Source: a virus
Strand: one strand, 5' to 3'
DNA: 47,082 nt
IMG/VR virus record: IMGVR_UViG_3300034683_000530
Location: 1-47,082 of that record
Shown here: positions 7,230 through 16,382 of the stretch, one piece after another
Layout: the number at the start of each line of letters is the position of its first letter
Position numbering within the stretch: the first letter of the stretch is position 1
Notes under the pieces: model-generated
The model's database searches: none
What the model was told of the DNA's origin: nothing
The model's input: only the letters and a program-made list of their open reading frames with translations
Translations under genes and position numbers: made by a program

Positions 7230-7358
7230 ATGCTTGAAATGATATACAGCATAGAAAGCCCGGCCCTCGGTATTGAGGTAATAATAGGCAAAGAGGTAAA
7301 AAGACGTGTCGGCAATCTTTTTATCGAAAATCGGAGGGTAATACCTGCCCGATTATAG
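7230..7358 (+). CDS. Possible 42-residue small protein
   Basis: An ATG at 7230 (second in-frame ATG at 7239) opens 42 codons to TAG at 7356-7358. The product, from MLEMIYSIESPALGIEV to NRRVIPARL, is protein-like with ordinary codon use, but nothing is recognised. It starts 5 bases after the tRNA-like element. A 6-bp hairpin (GAGAGG 7358-7363 / CCTCTC 7377-7382) follows before the polymerase start. It could equally be part of a structured leader. Confidence 0.3.
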   Translation: MLEMIYSIESPALGIEVIIGKEVKRRVGNLFIENRRVIPARL

Positions 7359-7406
7359 AGAGGTGAGAAAGCTATTCCTCTCATTTATAGCGATAATAAA
7401 TAGGCA

Positions 7407-9365
7407 ATGGCAAATTATTTATACATTGACGTAGAAACGTATTCTGACGAAGACTTGACCACAGTAGGGGTATATAAATACGTAAATTCGCCTAATTTCG
7501 AAATACTGTTAATAGGCTATGCGTTTGACGACGAGCCCGTTCAAATTATAGATTTGGCGTCGGGCGATATTATGCCTCAACGATTTGTAGATGCCCTTTA
7601 CGATACAGATATAATAAAATGCGCGCATAATGCCACATTCGAGCGTAATTGTTTCAGGCGAATAGGCTACGATATACCGCCGGAGCAGTGGCTTTGTACG
7701 ATGATACAATCGGCTTATTGCGGTTTGCCGTTACAACTCGCAATGGTAGCCGAAGTACTCGCATTACCGGTTAAAAAAGCGGTTACCGGCACATTACTCA
7801 TCAATTACTTTTCTAAACCTTGCAAACCTACTTTTGCCAACGGTAATCGTACGCGTAATATGCCTTGGCACGATACGAAAAAATGGGAAGCATTTAAAAG
7901 CTACTTACATGATGATGTTGTAGTTGCTCGCAGTATACGCGAATACTTGAGCGCATACGATATTCCTAAATTCGACAAGGATTTGTACATAATAGACCAG
8001 GCGATAAACGATAGAGGCATACGCGTCGATATTAACTTCGCAAAAGCGGCTATTGCGATAGACGATTGGTTTACGTCGAAATTGAATAAAGAGCTTTACA
8101 ATATAACTAAACTCGATAATCCTAATAGTTTGGCTCAATTAAAATCATGGTTGAGCAGTAGACTACAAAAAGATATAACGTCTTTAACGAAAGCTTCAGT
8201 AACCGAAATGATAAATACGATTGAAGACCAAACTATTAGGCGAGTTTTAGAAATTAGGCAACAATTAGGTAAGACTTCGATTGCCAAATATACGGCTATG
8301 TTAAATTGCGAATACGGCGAAGATAACCGCATTCGCGGCATTTTCCAATATTACGGAGCGAACAGTACCGGACGCTGGGCGGCACGACTTGTGCAATTGC
8401 ATAATCTTCCGCGTAACCATATAAAAGACTTAGACTTAGCGAGACAAATCGTTGCCGAAGGCGACGGACAGATGCTGGAAATGTGTTACGGAAACGTATC
8501 GGATATTTTATCGCAGTTGATACGTACGGCATTTATTCCCGCAAAGGGTTGTACTTTCTTGGTAGCGGATTTTAGCGCTATCGAGTCTCGCGTAATTTCT
8601 TGGTATGCTAACGAGGAGTGGCGGCTCGAAGTATTTAGAACGCACGGTAAAATTTACGAGGCTACCGCCTCTAAAATGTTCAATATACCGCTCGAGCAAA
8701 TAACTAAGGACTCCGAATATCGCCAACGCGGTAAAGTAGCGGAACTCGCCTTAGGTTTCGGCGGCAGTAAAGACGCGATTACGCGAATGGATTTGTCTAA
8801 CGAAATAGAGGACGAAATCAAACCGACTTTAGTGCGTATATGGCGTAAAACCAATCCTAAAATAGTAGAGTTGTGGACTAAAGTAAATAAACTTGCGATA
8901 GATAGCGTAAAATACAGAAAACGGATAGTATGCAATTTACCGCTTACACAACTCGTTTTTAATTGCGACGGAAGGGTATTTACCATAACTTTACCGAGCG
9001 GACATATCTTATATTATTGGCACCCGCGTATAGATACGGGTCGTTACGACTCCGAGTGCCTGACTTATATGAACCTTAACCAGACAACTAAAAAATGGGT
9101 ACGCGAAGATACGTATGGCGGTAAATTAACCGAAAATATAGTGCAGGCTACCGCTCGCGATTTATTGGGGTATAACATGCTGCAATTGAGCGATTACAGT
9201 ATCGTTATGCATGTGCACGACGAAGTCGTAATAGAGTACCCGAAACAGTATGCAGAACAGGCGCTCGACCGTGTTATAAATATACTGTCTAAAGAGGTAC
9301 CTTGGGCAAAGGGCTTACCTATGGCAGCGGCAGGGTATATAACCGATTTTTATAAAAAAGACTAA
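7407..9365 (+). CDS. polA: DNA polymerase, family A, with 3'-5' exonuclease domain
   Basis: 652 residues. The N-terminal exonuclease domain has YIDVETYS (Asp8, Glu10), then KCAHNATFER (71-80), and a third motif at YLHDDVVVAR. The polymerase domain shows motif A FLVADFSAIESRV (near 384-396), the O-helix segment RQRGKVAELALGFGG (about 438-452) and motif C VMHVHDEVVIE (near 598-608). There is no 5'-nuclease domain, as usual for phage enzymes. It is the replicative polymerase of this phage and is followed after 13 bases by the VapE-type primase/helicase, so the two are probably made from one transcript. Confidence 0.95.
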   Translation: MANYLYIDVETYSDEDLTTVGVYKYVNSPNFEILLIGYAFDDEPVQIIDLASGDIMPQRFVDALYDTDIIKCAHNATFERNCFRRIGYDIPPEQWLCTMIQSAYCGLPLQLAMVAEVLALPVKKAVTGTLLINYFSKPCKPTFANGNRTRNMPWHDTKKWEAFKSYLHDDVVVARSIREYLSAYDIPKFDKDLYIIDQAINDRGIRVDINFAKAAIAIDDWFTSKLNKELYNITKLDNPNSLAQLKSWLSSRLQKDITSLTKASVTEMINTIEDQTIRRVLEIRQQLGKTSIAKYTAMLNCEYGEDNRIRGIFQYYGANSTGRWAARLVQLHNLPRNHIKDLDLARQIVAEGDGQMLEMCYGNVSDILSQLIRTAFIPAKGCTFLVADFSAIESRVISWYANEEWRLEVFRTHGKIYEATASKMFNIPLEQITKDSEYRQRGKVAELALGFGGSKDAITRMDLSNEIEDEIKPTLVRIWRKTNPKIVELWTKVNKLAIDSVKYRKRIVCNLPLTQLVFNCDGRVFTITLPSGHILYYWHPRIDTGRYDSECLTYMNLNQTTKKWVREDTYGGKLTENIVQATARDLLGYNMLQLSDYSIVMHVHDEVVIEYPKQYAEQALDRVINILSKEVPWAKGLPMAAAGYITDFYKKD

Positions 9366-9378
9366 TACACAGACTAAT

Positions 9379-11727
9379 ATGATATATGACGGTTTAATAG
9401 ATATTGCTATAGGTACCAGCGTAAATGCTACACGTTGGACTAATAAGAAAATAAAGTGGTCGGAATTGGTACAAAAGCTAATTACCGAAAATAAAACTGC
9501 CGAAACTTATGAAGAGTACATAAAATTACCGAAAGATAAACAAACCGCAATAAAAGATGTAGGCGGATATGTTGGCGGGTTTTTGGTTAACGGCCTGCGT
9601 AAACCGCAAGCGGTTTTACACCGTCAACTTATAACACTCGATTTAGATACTGCTCACGGCGATTTGTGGTCGGATATTACGTTCCTGTATAATAACGCGA
9701 TGGTATTGCATGGTACGCATAAATATACGCCCGAGACACCGCGATATAGGCTTATAATGCCATTGTCTCGCGAGGTATCGCCCGACGAATACGAGGCTAT
9801 TGCAAGGTATGTAGCAAACGAAATAGGGATACAGTTTTTCGACAACACGACGTTTCAGGTTAACAGATTAATGTTCTGGCCTTCGTCGCCTAAAAATATC
9901 GATTATTACGCTAAATACCAAGACGGGCCTTGGTTAGATGCGGACAAGATACTCGAGTCGTACTCGGATTGGCGAGATATAGACGAATGGCCTACCGCTA
10001 CTACCTTCCAATCTAAATTAAAAGACGATTTAAACAACCAGGAAGACCCGACTTCGAAATCGGGTATAATAGGGTTATTCTGTCGCGCTTACACGATACA
10101 GGAGGCCATAGCAACGTTTATACCCGATATATACACTCCCGTTACTAATACGCGTTATTCGTTTACGCGAGGCTCGACTTCCGGAGGGTTGGTTATTTAC
10201 GAAGATAAATTTGCCTACTCGTATCATAGTACAGACCCTGCAGGCGGACGATTGTGTAATGCGTTCGATTTGATACGTATACACAAATTCGGGCATTTAG
10301 ACCTCGACGGTAAAACTTCGAAGGAGTCGTCTAAACGCAGCTTTAAAGCCATGGAGTCGTTTATCGTTAACGATGCAAAAGTTAAAAAACAGGTAATACT
10401 CGAAAATAAAAACAGCCGCGACTTACAAAAAACGGATTGGCTGGAAAACTTAGAACTCGATAAAAGCGGTAAATATACCAATACCGCCAATAACATAAAT
10501 ATTATTCTGCAAAATGACGAGGCGCTTAAAGGCGCGTTTAGTTATAATGTTTTCGACCGAAAGAAGTATATCAATAAGTCCGTTCCTTGGCGGGAGGTAA
10601 CCGAGCGCGAACCTATCAGAGAAGTGGACTTTGCCGGGTTAAGAAACTATATAGAGGTCGTATATAACATTGTCTCGAGTACAAAGATAGACGACTCATT
10701 ACAATTAGAATTTGAGCACAATGCCTATCATCCTGTACAAGACTACCTTACAAGCCTTATGTGGGACGGCATACCGCGTATAGAGACGGCATTTATCGAT
10801 TATTTCGGCGCTATTGACTCTATATATACGCGGGAAGCCGCGAGCGTTATGTTCACTGCGGCGGTTGCCCGAGTTTTCGAGCCTGGAATTAAATTCGATT
10901 TGACCGTAGTAGTAATAGGCCCGCAAGGTACGGGCAAAAGTACGTTCTTTAAAAAACTCGGACGTAAGTGGTTTTCGGATACGTTTACCACGTTTCAGGG
11001 CAAAGAGGCTTTCGAGCAGATACAAGGCGTATGGATATTAGAGATGGCAGAATTGTCGGGTTTGCGTAAGACCGATATAGAGGCCGTAAAGCAGTTTATT
11101 TCTAAAAGTGAAGATATGTATAGACCTGCATACGGCCACACGGTAGAGGTATATCCGAGGCAATGTATATTTGTAGGTACGACTAACGAACCCGACTTTC
11201 TACAAGACCCTACAGGCAATAGACGATTTATTCCTATAGATACGTTTATGGATAAAGCCGTTAAAAGCGTTTTTAGCGATTTAGACGACGAAGTAGACCA
11301 AATGTGGGCAGAGGCTTACGAATTGTATAAATCGGGCAGGCCTTTATTTATGAGCAAAGAGGCAGAAATGTTGGCACGTATCGAACAAGATAAACACAGC
11401 GAAACAGACGAAAGACGAGGTATTATAATGCGTTTTCTGGATACTAAATTACCGGAAAATTGGAATAATATGGATATATACGATAGGCGCGAGTATTTAC
11501 AAAACCCGTTATCGCAAGAAGGCAAATATATACGACAACACGTATGTATTGCCGAAATATGGTGTGAATGTTTAGGCAAAGACAAAACGGATATGACGAG
11601 GTACAACACGCGCGATATTAATGCTATTATGAAAAGTTTAAAGAATTGGGAAAAACAACCGACTACTCGAGTTTTTCCGTTATACGGAATACAAAAATAT
11701 TATAGCAGAAAACAAGAAACGATATGA
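9379..11727 (+). CDS. VapE-type replication protein: N-terminal primase-like domain plus SF3-like helicase
   Basis: 782 residues. The N-terminal part (about 30-200) has ITLDLD and HGTHKYTPETPRYRLI, resembling the AEP/Prim-Pol domains fused to phage helicases. The C-terminal half has the virulence-associated E family ATPase: Walker A VIGPQGTGKST (near 512-522), Walker B WILEMAEL (about 553-560), and the TTNEPDFLQDPTGNRRFIPI segment (sensor and arginine finger). It would prime and unwind DNA for the family A polymerase encoded just upstream. The name VapE is historical; phage replication is the expected role. Its stop overlaps the next start (ATGA). Confidence 0.88.
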   Translation: MIYDGLIDIAIGTSVNATRWTNKKIKWSELVQKLITENKTAETYEEYIKLPKDKQTAIKDVGGYVGGFLVNGLRKPQAVLHRQLITLDLDTAHGDLWSDITFLYNNAMVLHGTHKYTPETPRYRLIMPLSREVSPDEYEAIARYVANEIGIQFFDNTTFQVNRLMFWPSSPKNIDYYAKYQDGPWLDADKILESYSDWRDIDEWPTATTFQSKLKDDLNNQEDPTSKSGIIGLFCRAYTIQEAIATFIPDIYTPVTNTRYSFTRGSTSGGLVIYEDKFAYSYHSTDPAGGRLCNAFDLIRIHKFGHLDLDGKTSKESSKRSFKAMESFIVNDAKVKKQVILENKNSRDLQKTDWLENLELDKSGKYTNTANNINIILQNDEALKGAFSYNVFDRKKYINKSVPWREVTEREPIREVDFAGLRNYIEVVYNIVSSTKIDDSLQLEFEHNAYHPVQDYLTSLMWDGIPRIETAFIDYFGAIDSIYTREAASVMFTAAVARVFEPGIKFDLTVVVIGPQGTGKSTFFKKLGRKWFSDTFTTFQGKEAFEQIQGVWILEMAELSGLRKTDIEAVKQFISKSEDMYRPAYGHTVEVYPRQCIFVGTTNEPDFLQDPTGNRRFIPIDTFMDKAVKSVFSDLDDEVDQMWAEAYELYKSGRPLFMSKEAEMLARIEQDKHSETDERRGIIMRFLDTKLPENWNNMDIYDRREYLQNPLSQEGKYIRQHVCIAEIWCECLGKDKTDMTRYNTRDINAIMKSLKNWEKQPTTRVFPLYGIQKYYSRKQETI

Positions 11728-11909
11728 AAACGAGAACAGTAAAACTTACGGAGTCGGAGATTAAGCATATTATTAATTTGATAATAGATAACGAGCGCGA
11801 CGGTATATATTACGGGCCTTCGAAACAGTATTGGACACGCTCGGCGAGGATAAAAGAAAAACTCGGATATACCGGTGCACCCGCGGAAAATAAGAATAGC
11901 AATATATGA
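11724..11909 (+). CDS. Small hypothetical protein coupled to the helicase gene
   Basis: 61 residues, basic, starting on the ATGA overlap with the helicase stop and ending by an ATGA overlap with the next gene. The helix TESEIKHIINLIIDNERDG (9-27) and the segment YYGPSKQYWTRSARIKEKL are the visible features. Similar small proteins follow VapE genes in other phages, but no family is recognised. Confidence 0.6.
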   Translation: MKTRTVKLTESEIKHIINLIIDNERDGIYYGPSKQYWTRSARIKEKLGYTGAPAENKNSNI

Positions 11910-12178
11910 AATTCGATAATTTAACTACAGAAATATTGACACGTACGAATACGTTAATCGATGATAAAACCGCAATAATTGCCGAGCTGTCGCAATTACG
12001 CGACGATATAATTATTTTGCAGTCGGCGATAGACGACCACGATAAATACAAAGCGGAAGATTTGGCTATCAATTACTTTACGCGGTTTTTACTTGTCTTG
12101 GAAGGTTTAAATGCCGATAAATCGCGTATAAGCTCGATATTTACGCAATTTATTACCGCCCTATCCGATACGAAATAA
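11906..12178 (+). CDS. Hypothetical coiled-coil protein of the replication module
   Basis: 90 residues, almost wholly helical, with a heptad-like stretch at about 15-50 (DDKTAIIAELSQLRDD onward). It overlaps the preceding gene by 4 bases. No enzyme motif is present; an adaptor or regulator of the replication complex is possible. After it a 97-base AT-rich gap without a clear promoter precedes the VRR-NUC gene. Confidence 0.6.
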   Translation: MKFDNLTTEILTRTNTLIDDKTAIIAELSQLRDDIIILQSAIDDHDKYKAEDLAINYFTRFLLVLEGLNADKSRISSIFTQFITALSDTK

Positions 12179-12275
12179 GTAAAAGGTCGTATAAGGTAAA
12201 ATCTACGAGATATTTATATTCAATAAGGCATTACTCTTATTTATATAGAAATTTAAATTTTAAAACATCACTAAA

Positions 12276-12572
12276 ATGCAAAGCGAAAAGAAAACCGAAG
12301 ACTACTTAAATGCCCAAGTTAAAAAACGTAAAGGCTTGAGCATAAAGCTATTATCTATGTATATGCTCGGGTTACCCGATAGAATGGTTTTATTACCCAA
12401 AGGGTATATCGTTTTTATCGAAACCAAATCGGAGGGAGAAAAGCCGAGGCGCATTCAATCGGCTATGCACAATAAAATACGGCAACTCGGTTTCGCCGTG
12501 GAGGTAGCCGATACGAAAGAAAGAATAGACGAAATATTGGCAATGTATGACCGCTATGCTAAATCCGTCTAA
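12276..12572 (+). CDS. VRR-NUC domain nuclease
   Basis: 98 residues. The VRR-NUC signature is visible: GLPDRMVLL (32-40) with Asp35, then VFIETKSEG (46-54) with the ExK pair Glu49 and Lys51, then QSAMHNKIRQLGF (61-73). Stand-alone VRR-NUC proteins of about 100 residues are typical of phage genomes and lie next to an SNF2-type helicase, as here; they are thought to be junction or flap nucleases in replication and recombination. It overlaps the helicase gene by 26 bases. Confidence 0.88.
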   Translation: MQSEKKTEDYLNAQVKKRKGLSIKLLSMYMLGLPDRMVLLPKGYIVFIETKSEGEKPRRIQSAMHNKIRQLGFAVEVADTKERIDEILAMYDRYAKSV

Positions 12573-13956
12573 CCTACATCCGTATCAGTTACAGTGTATA
12601 GAGCACATTATAACACATCCGTATTGCGGGCTGTTCTTGGATATGGGGTTAGGCAAAACCGTTGCTACATTAACGGCTATAGACTATCTCATATACAAGG
12701 ACTTGGATATACGTAATGCGTTAGTGGTCGCGCCCAAATACGTTGTAGAGAATGTATGGCCTAATGAAATAAATAAGTGGTCACACCTTACGCATTTACG
12801 TATCGTCGGCATTGTCGGCACGCAATCTAAACGTATAGAGGCCTTACAAAAACAAGCCGATATATATTTGGTTTCGCGTGATAATTTTGCGTGGCTATGC
12901 AGCTTTTACGGCGGCAGGTATTTGCCGTTCGATATGCTCGTATTTGACGAGTTGAGTAGTTTCAAGTCTTACAAATCTGTTCGATTTAAAGCGGCGAAGC
13001 ATATACGCCCAAGTGCAAAGCGTGTAGTGGGGCTTACGGGTACGCCTGCTCCGAACGGGCTTTTAGATTTGTGGCCACAAATGTACCTAATCGATATGGG
13101 AGAACGCTTAGAAAAATCGATAACGCGCTACCGCAGTTTATACTTCAAACCGGGGCAATCGAACGGACAAATAGTCTTCAATTACAATTTGATACCTGAC
13201 GGAGATAAACGCATTCACGATAAAATCAAGGATATATGTATATCTATGAATAAGCAAGACTACTTGGATTTGCCCGATAAAATAGTAAACTTCGTAGAAC
13301 TTAAATTCGACGAACCTTTGCGTAAGTTATACGATAAATTCGAGAAAGATAATATCTTGCGACTATTTAAAGATAACGAGAGTTTGGATATATCCGCCAT
13401 TAATGCGGCAGGGTTGTCGAATAAGTTATTACAGTTTTCTAACGGAGCTGTATACGATGACGATAAAAATTACCATGTCGTTCACGATATAAAACTCGAC
13501 GCGCTCGAGGATATAATCGAAGGTGCGAACGGTGAGCCTATGCTCGTGGCTTACCAATACAAATCGGACTTAGAGCGTATGAAAGTTAAGCTTAAGCGGT
13601 TTAATCCGCGTACGATAAACTCCGAACAAGATATTCGTGATTGGAATGACCGTAAAATACAAGTCTTGCTCGTACATCCGGCTTCGATGGGACACGGCTT
13701 AAATTTACAGGAGGGTGGTCATCTTATAACGTGGTTCGGACTCACATGGAGCTTAGAGCTGTATATGCAGTTAGTATCGCGGTTACACCGTCAAGGGCAA
13801 ACCCAACCCGTTATAGTCAATATACTTATAATGGTCGGTACGCATGACGAAGATGTTAAAAAAGCGATAGAGAACAAAACGATAAAACAAGGGCAGTTAA
13901 TGGACGCCGTTAAAGCTCGTATACAAAAATATAAAAACGATTTTAGATATTTTTAG
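12547..13956 (+). CDS. SNF2-type (SF2) DNA helicase/translocase
   Basis: 469 residues. Motif I is LDMGLGKT (31-38), motif II FDELSS (near 137-142), motif III GLTGTPAPNG (about 161-170), and motif VI LVSRLHRQGQTQPV (near 409-422). It is a short helicase with no accessory domain, of the kind found right after VRR-NUC genes in siphophages. It probably moves along dsDNA to remodel forks or branched intermediates for the partner nuclease. The start is the ATG at 12547 inside the end of the VRR-NUC gene. Confidence 0.9.
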   Translation: MTAMLNPSNLHPYQLQCIEHIITHPYCGLFLDMGLGKTVATLTAIDYLIYKDLDIRNALVVAPKYVVENVWPNEINKWSHLTHLRIVGIVGTQSKRIEALQKQADIYLVSRDNFAWLCSFYGGRYLPFDMLVFDELSSFKSYKSVRFKAAKHIRPSAKRVVGLTGTPAPNGLLDLWPQMYLIDMGERLEKSITRYRSLYFKPGQSNGQIVFNYNLIPDGDKRIHDKIKDICISMNKQDYLDLPDKIVNFVELKFDEPLRKLYDKFEKDNILRLFKDNESLDISAINAAGLSNKLLQFSNGAVYDDDKNYHVVHDIKLDALEDIIEGANGEPMLVAYQYKSDLERMKVKLKRFNPRTINSEQDIRDWNDRKIQVLLVHPASMGHGLNLQEGGHLITWFGLTWSLELYMQLVSRLHRQGQTQPVIVNILIMVGTHDEDVKKAIENKTIKQGQLMDAVKARIQKYKNDFRYF

Positions 13957-13973
13957 TAACTCGTTAGGTATTA

Positions 13974-14018
13974 TTAGCTTAGAAAATTATTCTATATCAT
14001 TCATTATTCATATCTTTA
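13974..14018 (+). promoter_or_regulatory. Promoter before the TS-family gene (shared phage promoter, copy 3)
   Basis: TTAG at 13974 and TATCTTTA at 14011-14018 are again 37 bases apart; TTATTC around 13987 takes the -33 place. It lies in the 66-bp gap between the helicase and the TS-family gene, whose start is only 4 bases after the box, so the transcript would be leaderless or nearly so. That closeness lowers confidence. Confidence 0.45.
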
Positions 14019-14022
14019 TCTT

Positions 14023-14880
14023 ATGATACATTACGAACAACAGTACTACGAAGCGCTTACCCGCACGTTAAAAGACAATATACGGGTTATAGGGCGCGAT
14101 TTTGTACCGGTTATAAAAATGCGCGACCCGGTACACTTCGAGATTAATTTATTGCGAGAGGGCTTGCCGTTGTTGCGCGGCAAAAAGATGTTTCCGGTCA
14201 AGCCTTTGGTAGAACTTACGTGGATGATGCAAGGACGAAACGACCTCGCATTTCTGCAAAAGTACGGCGTTACTTATTGGGATAAATTCGATGTGGGCGA
14301 TGGTACTATCGGTAACAGCTACGGCCCGCGTTTACGTAACCTCAACGGGGTAGACCAGATACAGTACGTATCGGATTTGCTGAAAAACGAACCGTATTCG
14401 CGTCGTATATTGCTATCTTTTTGGAACCCCGTAAACGACGAAGACAGTGTTGTGCCGTGTTACACGACAGTGCAGTTTAAAGTTATCGACGGGTATATAA
14501 ACCTTATAGTTACGCAGCGTTCCGGCGACGCGTTTATCGGTGTACCGAACGACGTATTATTATTTGCGTATATGGCGTCGTTATTTTCGTATTATACCGG
14601 ATTAATTGTAGGTACGGTATATTATACGGTGAACGATTTTCATATTTACGAGGAGCACTTACCCGCAGTACGGCAATACATGACGCAATACGAGGGCTGG
14701 TATACGTTATACGAAAAGATAAAACCGTTTATATCGGTTAAGATACACGACTATATCGGCCATCCGCCTACATCCGTAGACGAGATACTTCAAGCGTTTG
14801 TCGATACCAACTTCGAGCATGTTTACAATTTCGATAAATACAAATCTAACCCTTACATAAAAGCGGAGGTAATAAAATGA
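14023..14880 (+). CDS. Thymidylate-synthase-family enzyme, possibly a dCMP (hydroxy)methylase
   Basis: 285 residues. The fold's active site is intact: Glu64 (ELTWMMQG), Trp86 (TYWDKF), Arg127/Arg128 (SRRILLSFWN), nucleophile Cys146 (VVPCYTTVQF), Arg166-Ser167 and Asp169 (QRSGDAFIG), His207 and Tyr209 (NDFHIYEEH). At the base-recognition site the residue aligned with E. coli TS Asn177 is Asp177 (GVPNDV), with Asn176 before it. In this superfamily Asp at this position marks dCMP-acting enzymes (T4 dCMP hydroxymethylase; L. casei TS N229D gains dCMP methylation). The usual His after Cys146 is Tyr. So it may modify dCMP rather than dUMP, though a dUTPase gene follows directly (ATGA overlap) and would supply dUMP. 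Confidence 0.85.
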   Translation: MIHYEQQYYEALTRTLKDNIRVIGRDFVPVIKMRDPVHFEINLLREGLPLLRGKKMFPVKPLVELTWMMQGRNDLAFLQKYGVTYWDKFDVGDGTIGNSYGPRLRNLNGVDQIQYVSDLLKNEPYSRRILLSFWNPVNDEDSVVPCYTTVQFKVIDGYINLIVTQRSGDAFIGVPNDVLLFAYMASLFSYYTGLIVGTVYYTVNDFHIYEEHLPAVRQYMTQYEGWYTLYEKIKPFISVKIHDYIGHPPTSVDEILQAFVDTNFEHVYNFDKYKSNPYIKAEVIK

Positions 14881-15311
14881 AAATCAAGCGTATAAGAGAC
14901 GTTAAATTGCCGACGAGGGGCACTCCCGGCTCGGCTGGCATAGATTTTTATATACCGGATTATCCGTTTACGCAAACGGTAATAGCCCCGGGCGAGTCGG
15001 TAGTTATACCCTTAGGCGTTAAGGTAGAAATACCGAAAGGCCACGTATTAATCGCCTTCAATAAATCGGGTGTAGCCCTTAATAAGCATTTGTATGTGGG
15101 TGCATGCGTTATCGACGAAGACTATCAAGGCGAAATACACGCACATCTTACCAACGTAGGTAAAACTGAGGTATCGATATACTCGGGCGAAAAAATAGTG
15201 CAATTTATATTGCTGCCGTATATTTATACGCAGATAGAGGAAGTAGACAGTATTCACGAAGACCCTACAGAACGCGGTGAAGGCGCATTCGGTAGTACAA
15301 ACCATATTTAA
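14877..15311 (+). CDS. dut: dUTPase, trimeric type
   Basis: 144 residues with all five dUTPase motifs: PGSAGIDFY (17-25), NKSGVALNK (about 61-69), GACVIDEDYQGE (76-87), GEKIVQFIL (103-111) and RGEGAFGSTN (133-142). It hydrolyses dUTP to dUMP and pyrophosphate, keeping uracil out of DNA and feeding the nucleotide pathway. Length is normal for the family. It overlaps the TS-family gene by 4 bases. A broader dCTP/dUTP specificity cannot be excluded. Confidence 0.92.
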   Translation: MKIKRIRDVKLPTRGTPGSAGIDFYIPDYPFTQTVIAPGESVVIPLGVKVEIPKGHVLIAFNKSGVALNKHLYVGACVIDEDYQGEIHAHLTNVGKTEVSIYSGEKIVQFILLPYIYTQIEEVDSIHEDPTERGEGAFGSTNHI

Positions 15312-15312
15312 A

Positions 15313-15630
15313 ATGAAACGGTACAAAGTAATTACGTATAAGGGCGAAACCGTTCGGCGTAATTTGGAAAAAGACGAAGCAAAAGAGCTTGTTAAAGAGC
15401 TGAATAGCGAATTTAAAATACCGGGCTCGTTTTATTCGGCGACAGATATTGCAAGTACCCTTTGGGTATGTATTAAGTTAGTAATGCAGGTTTTATACTT
15501 GCCTGTATATTTTACGGGTTTTGTTTTATTATGCCTCGGCCGCATTATTATAGGTATAGCCTACATGCTGCTGCTGCAGAAAAAAGCAGGCCTTAACGTG
15601 TTTAAATTTATGTTTACATGGCGACAATAA
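15313..15630 (+). CDS. Hypothetical membrane protein
   Basis: 105 residues from the ATG at 15313, chosen because it comes right after the dUTPase stop; the frame also opens at 15277 inside that gene. The first 40 residues are soluble and charged (MKRYKVITYKGETVRRNL, then DEAKELVKELN). Two hydrophobic helices follow (about 54-76 and 78-92). No family is recognised. It overlaps the next start by 13 bases. Membrane placement suggests a role at the host inner membrane during early infection. Confidence 0.6.
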   Translation: MKRYKVITYKGETVRRNLEKDEAKELVKELNSEFKIPGSFYSATDIASTLWVCIKLVMQVLYLPVYFTGFVLLCLGRIIIGIAYMLLLQKKAGLNVFKFMFTWRQ

Positions 15631-16370
15631 AAGAATTATTAAAAGAAATCGATTGGGACGTATATGACACAGAAAGCGACGATACGGATGTAGAAAACCG
15701 GGATGCTATTGAAAATCAAGAAGATAACGCCGAGTCGTTTCTTGAAGCGGTATCCGATAATCCTACGACTCCCGAGCAAAGACGCGCCGAGTTTATTATT
15801 CGGTCGCGCATAAAGATAGCAGAACGTGCTAAAGAAATCAGGCGCGAAGCCGCGGAGAACGACCCCGATTTATCGGCCTTAGTTTCTCGCAAGCAGTTGA
15901 ATGAGTTAATCAGAATTATTACGCTTCCCGATACCGAGAAAATAGACCGGTATTGGATGCTTATTAATAAGAACGTTACTTATGCGTTGCGTAAGCTTAT
16001 ACCGTACGATATTTTACGGGTATACGACAAGTACAAAACGAAAAACCCGGTTACGATACCGCGCACACCGGGGTTTATTTATAAAGCTCCGCGCATATTG
16101 GGACAACCCTACGATTTGTGGTTAAGTCCGGATATTCCGTGCTATTTGCCGCAATATACGGAAGAGAAGCTTATACGCGAGCACGACCCGAAAAGGGCAA
16201 AAATAATCGACAAGCACATAATGTCGTATTACAAGTATATAAAGTACCGCGCAAAGTTGGAAATGACCTTGGCGCGCAAGTTATACAAGGTTTGTACGCG
16301 TTACGATTTGCTCGTTAAAAATGCCGATTTTTACAAAATATATATGGATAACAAATTATACGATTTTTAA
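15618..16370 (+). CDS. Hypothetical protein, acidic N-terminus, basic C-terminus
   Basis: 250 residues. The first 60 residues are very acidic (many Asp/Glu) and probably disordered; residues 60-130 look helical; the C-terminal half is rich in Lys, Arg and Tyr (for example KYIKYRAKLEMTLARKLYK), as in nucleic-acid-binding proteins. No catalytic motif is recognised. It starts inside the end of the preceding membrane-protein gene. Confidence 0.6.
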   Translation: MATIKELLKEIDWDVYDTESDDTDVENRDAIENQEDNAESFLEAVSDNPTTPEQRRAEFIIRSRIKIAERAKEIRREAAENDPDLSALVSRKQLNELIRIITLPDTEKIDRYWMLINKNVTYALRKLIPYDILRVYDKYKTKNPVTIPRTPGFIYKAPRILGQPYDLWLSPDIPCYLPQYTEEKLIREHDPKRAKIIDKHIMSYYKYIKYRAKLEMTLARKLYKVCTRYDLLVKNADFYKIYMDNKLYDF

Positions 16371-16382
16371 ACTATCAAGCCT

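Noticed and set aside
9654-11609. Leftward frames inside the VapE-type gene
   Set aside because: Antisense shadows without starts, coupling or recognisable motifs.
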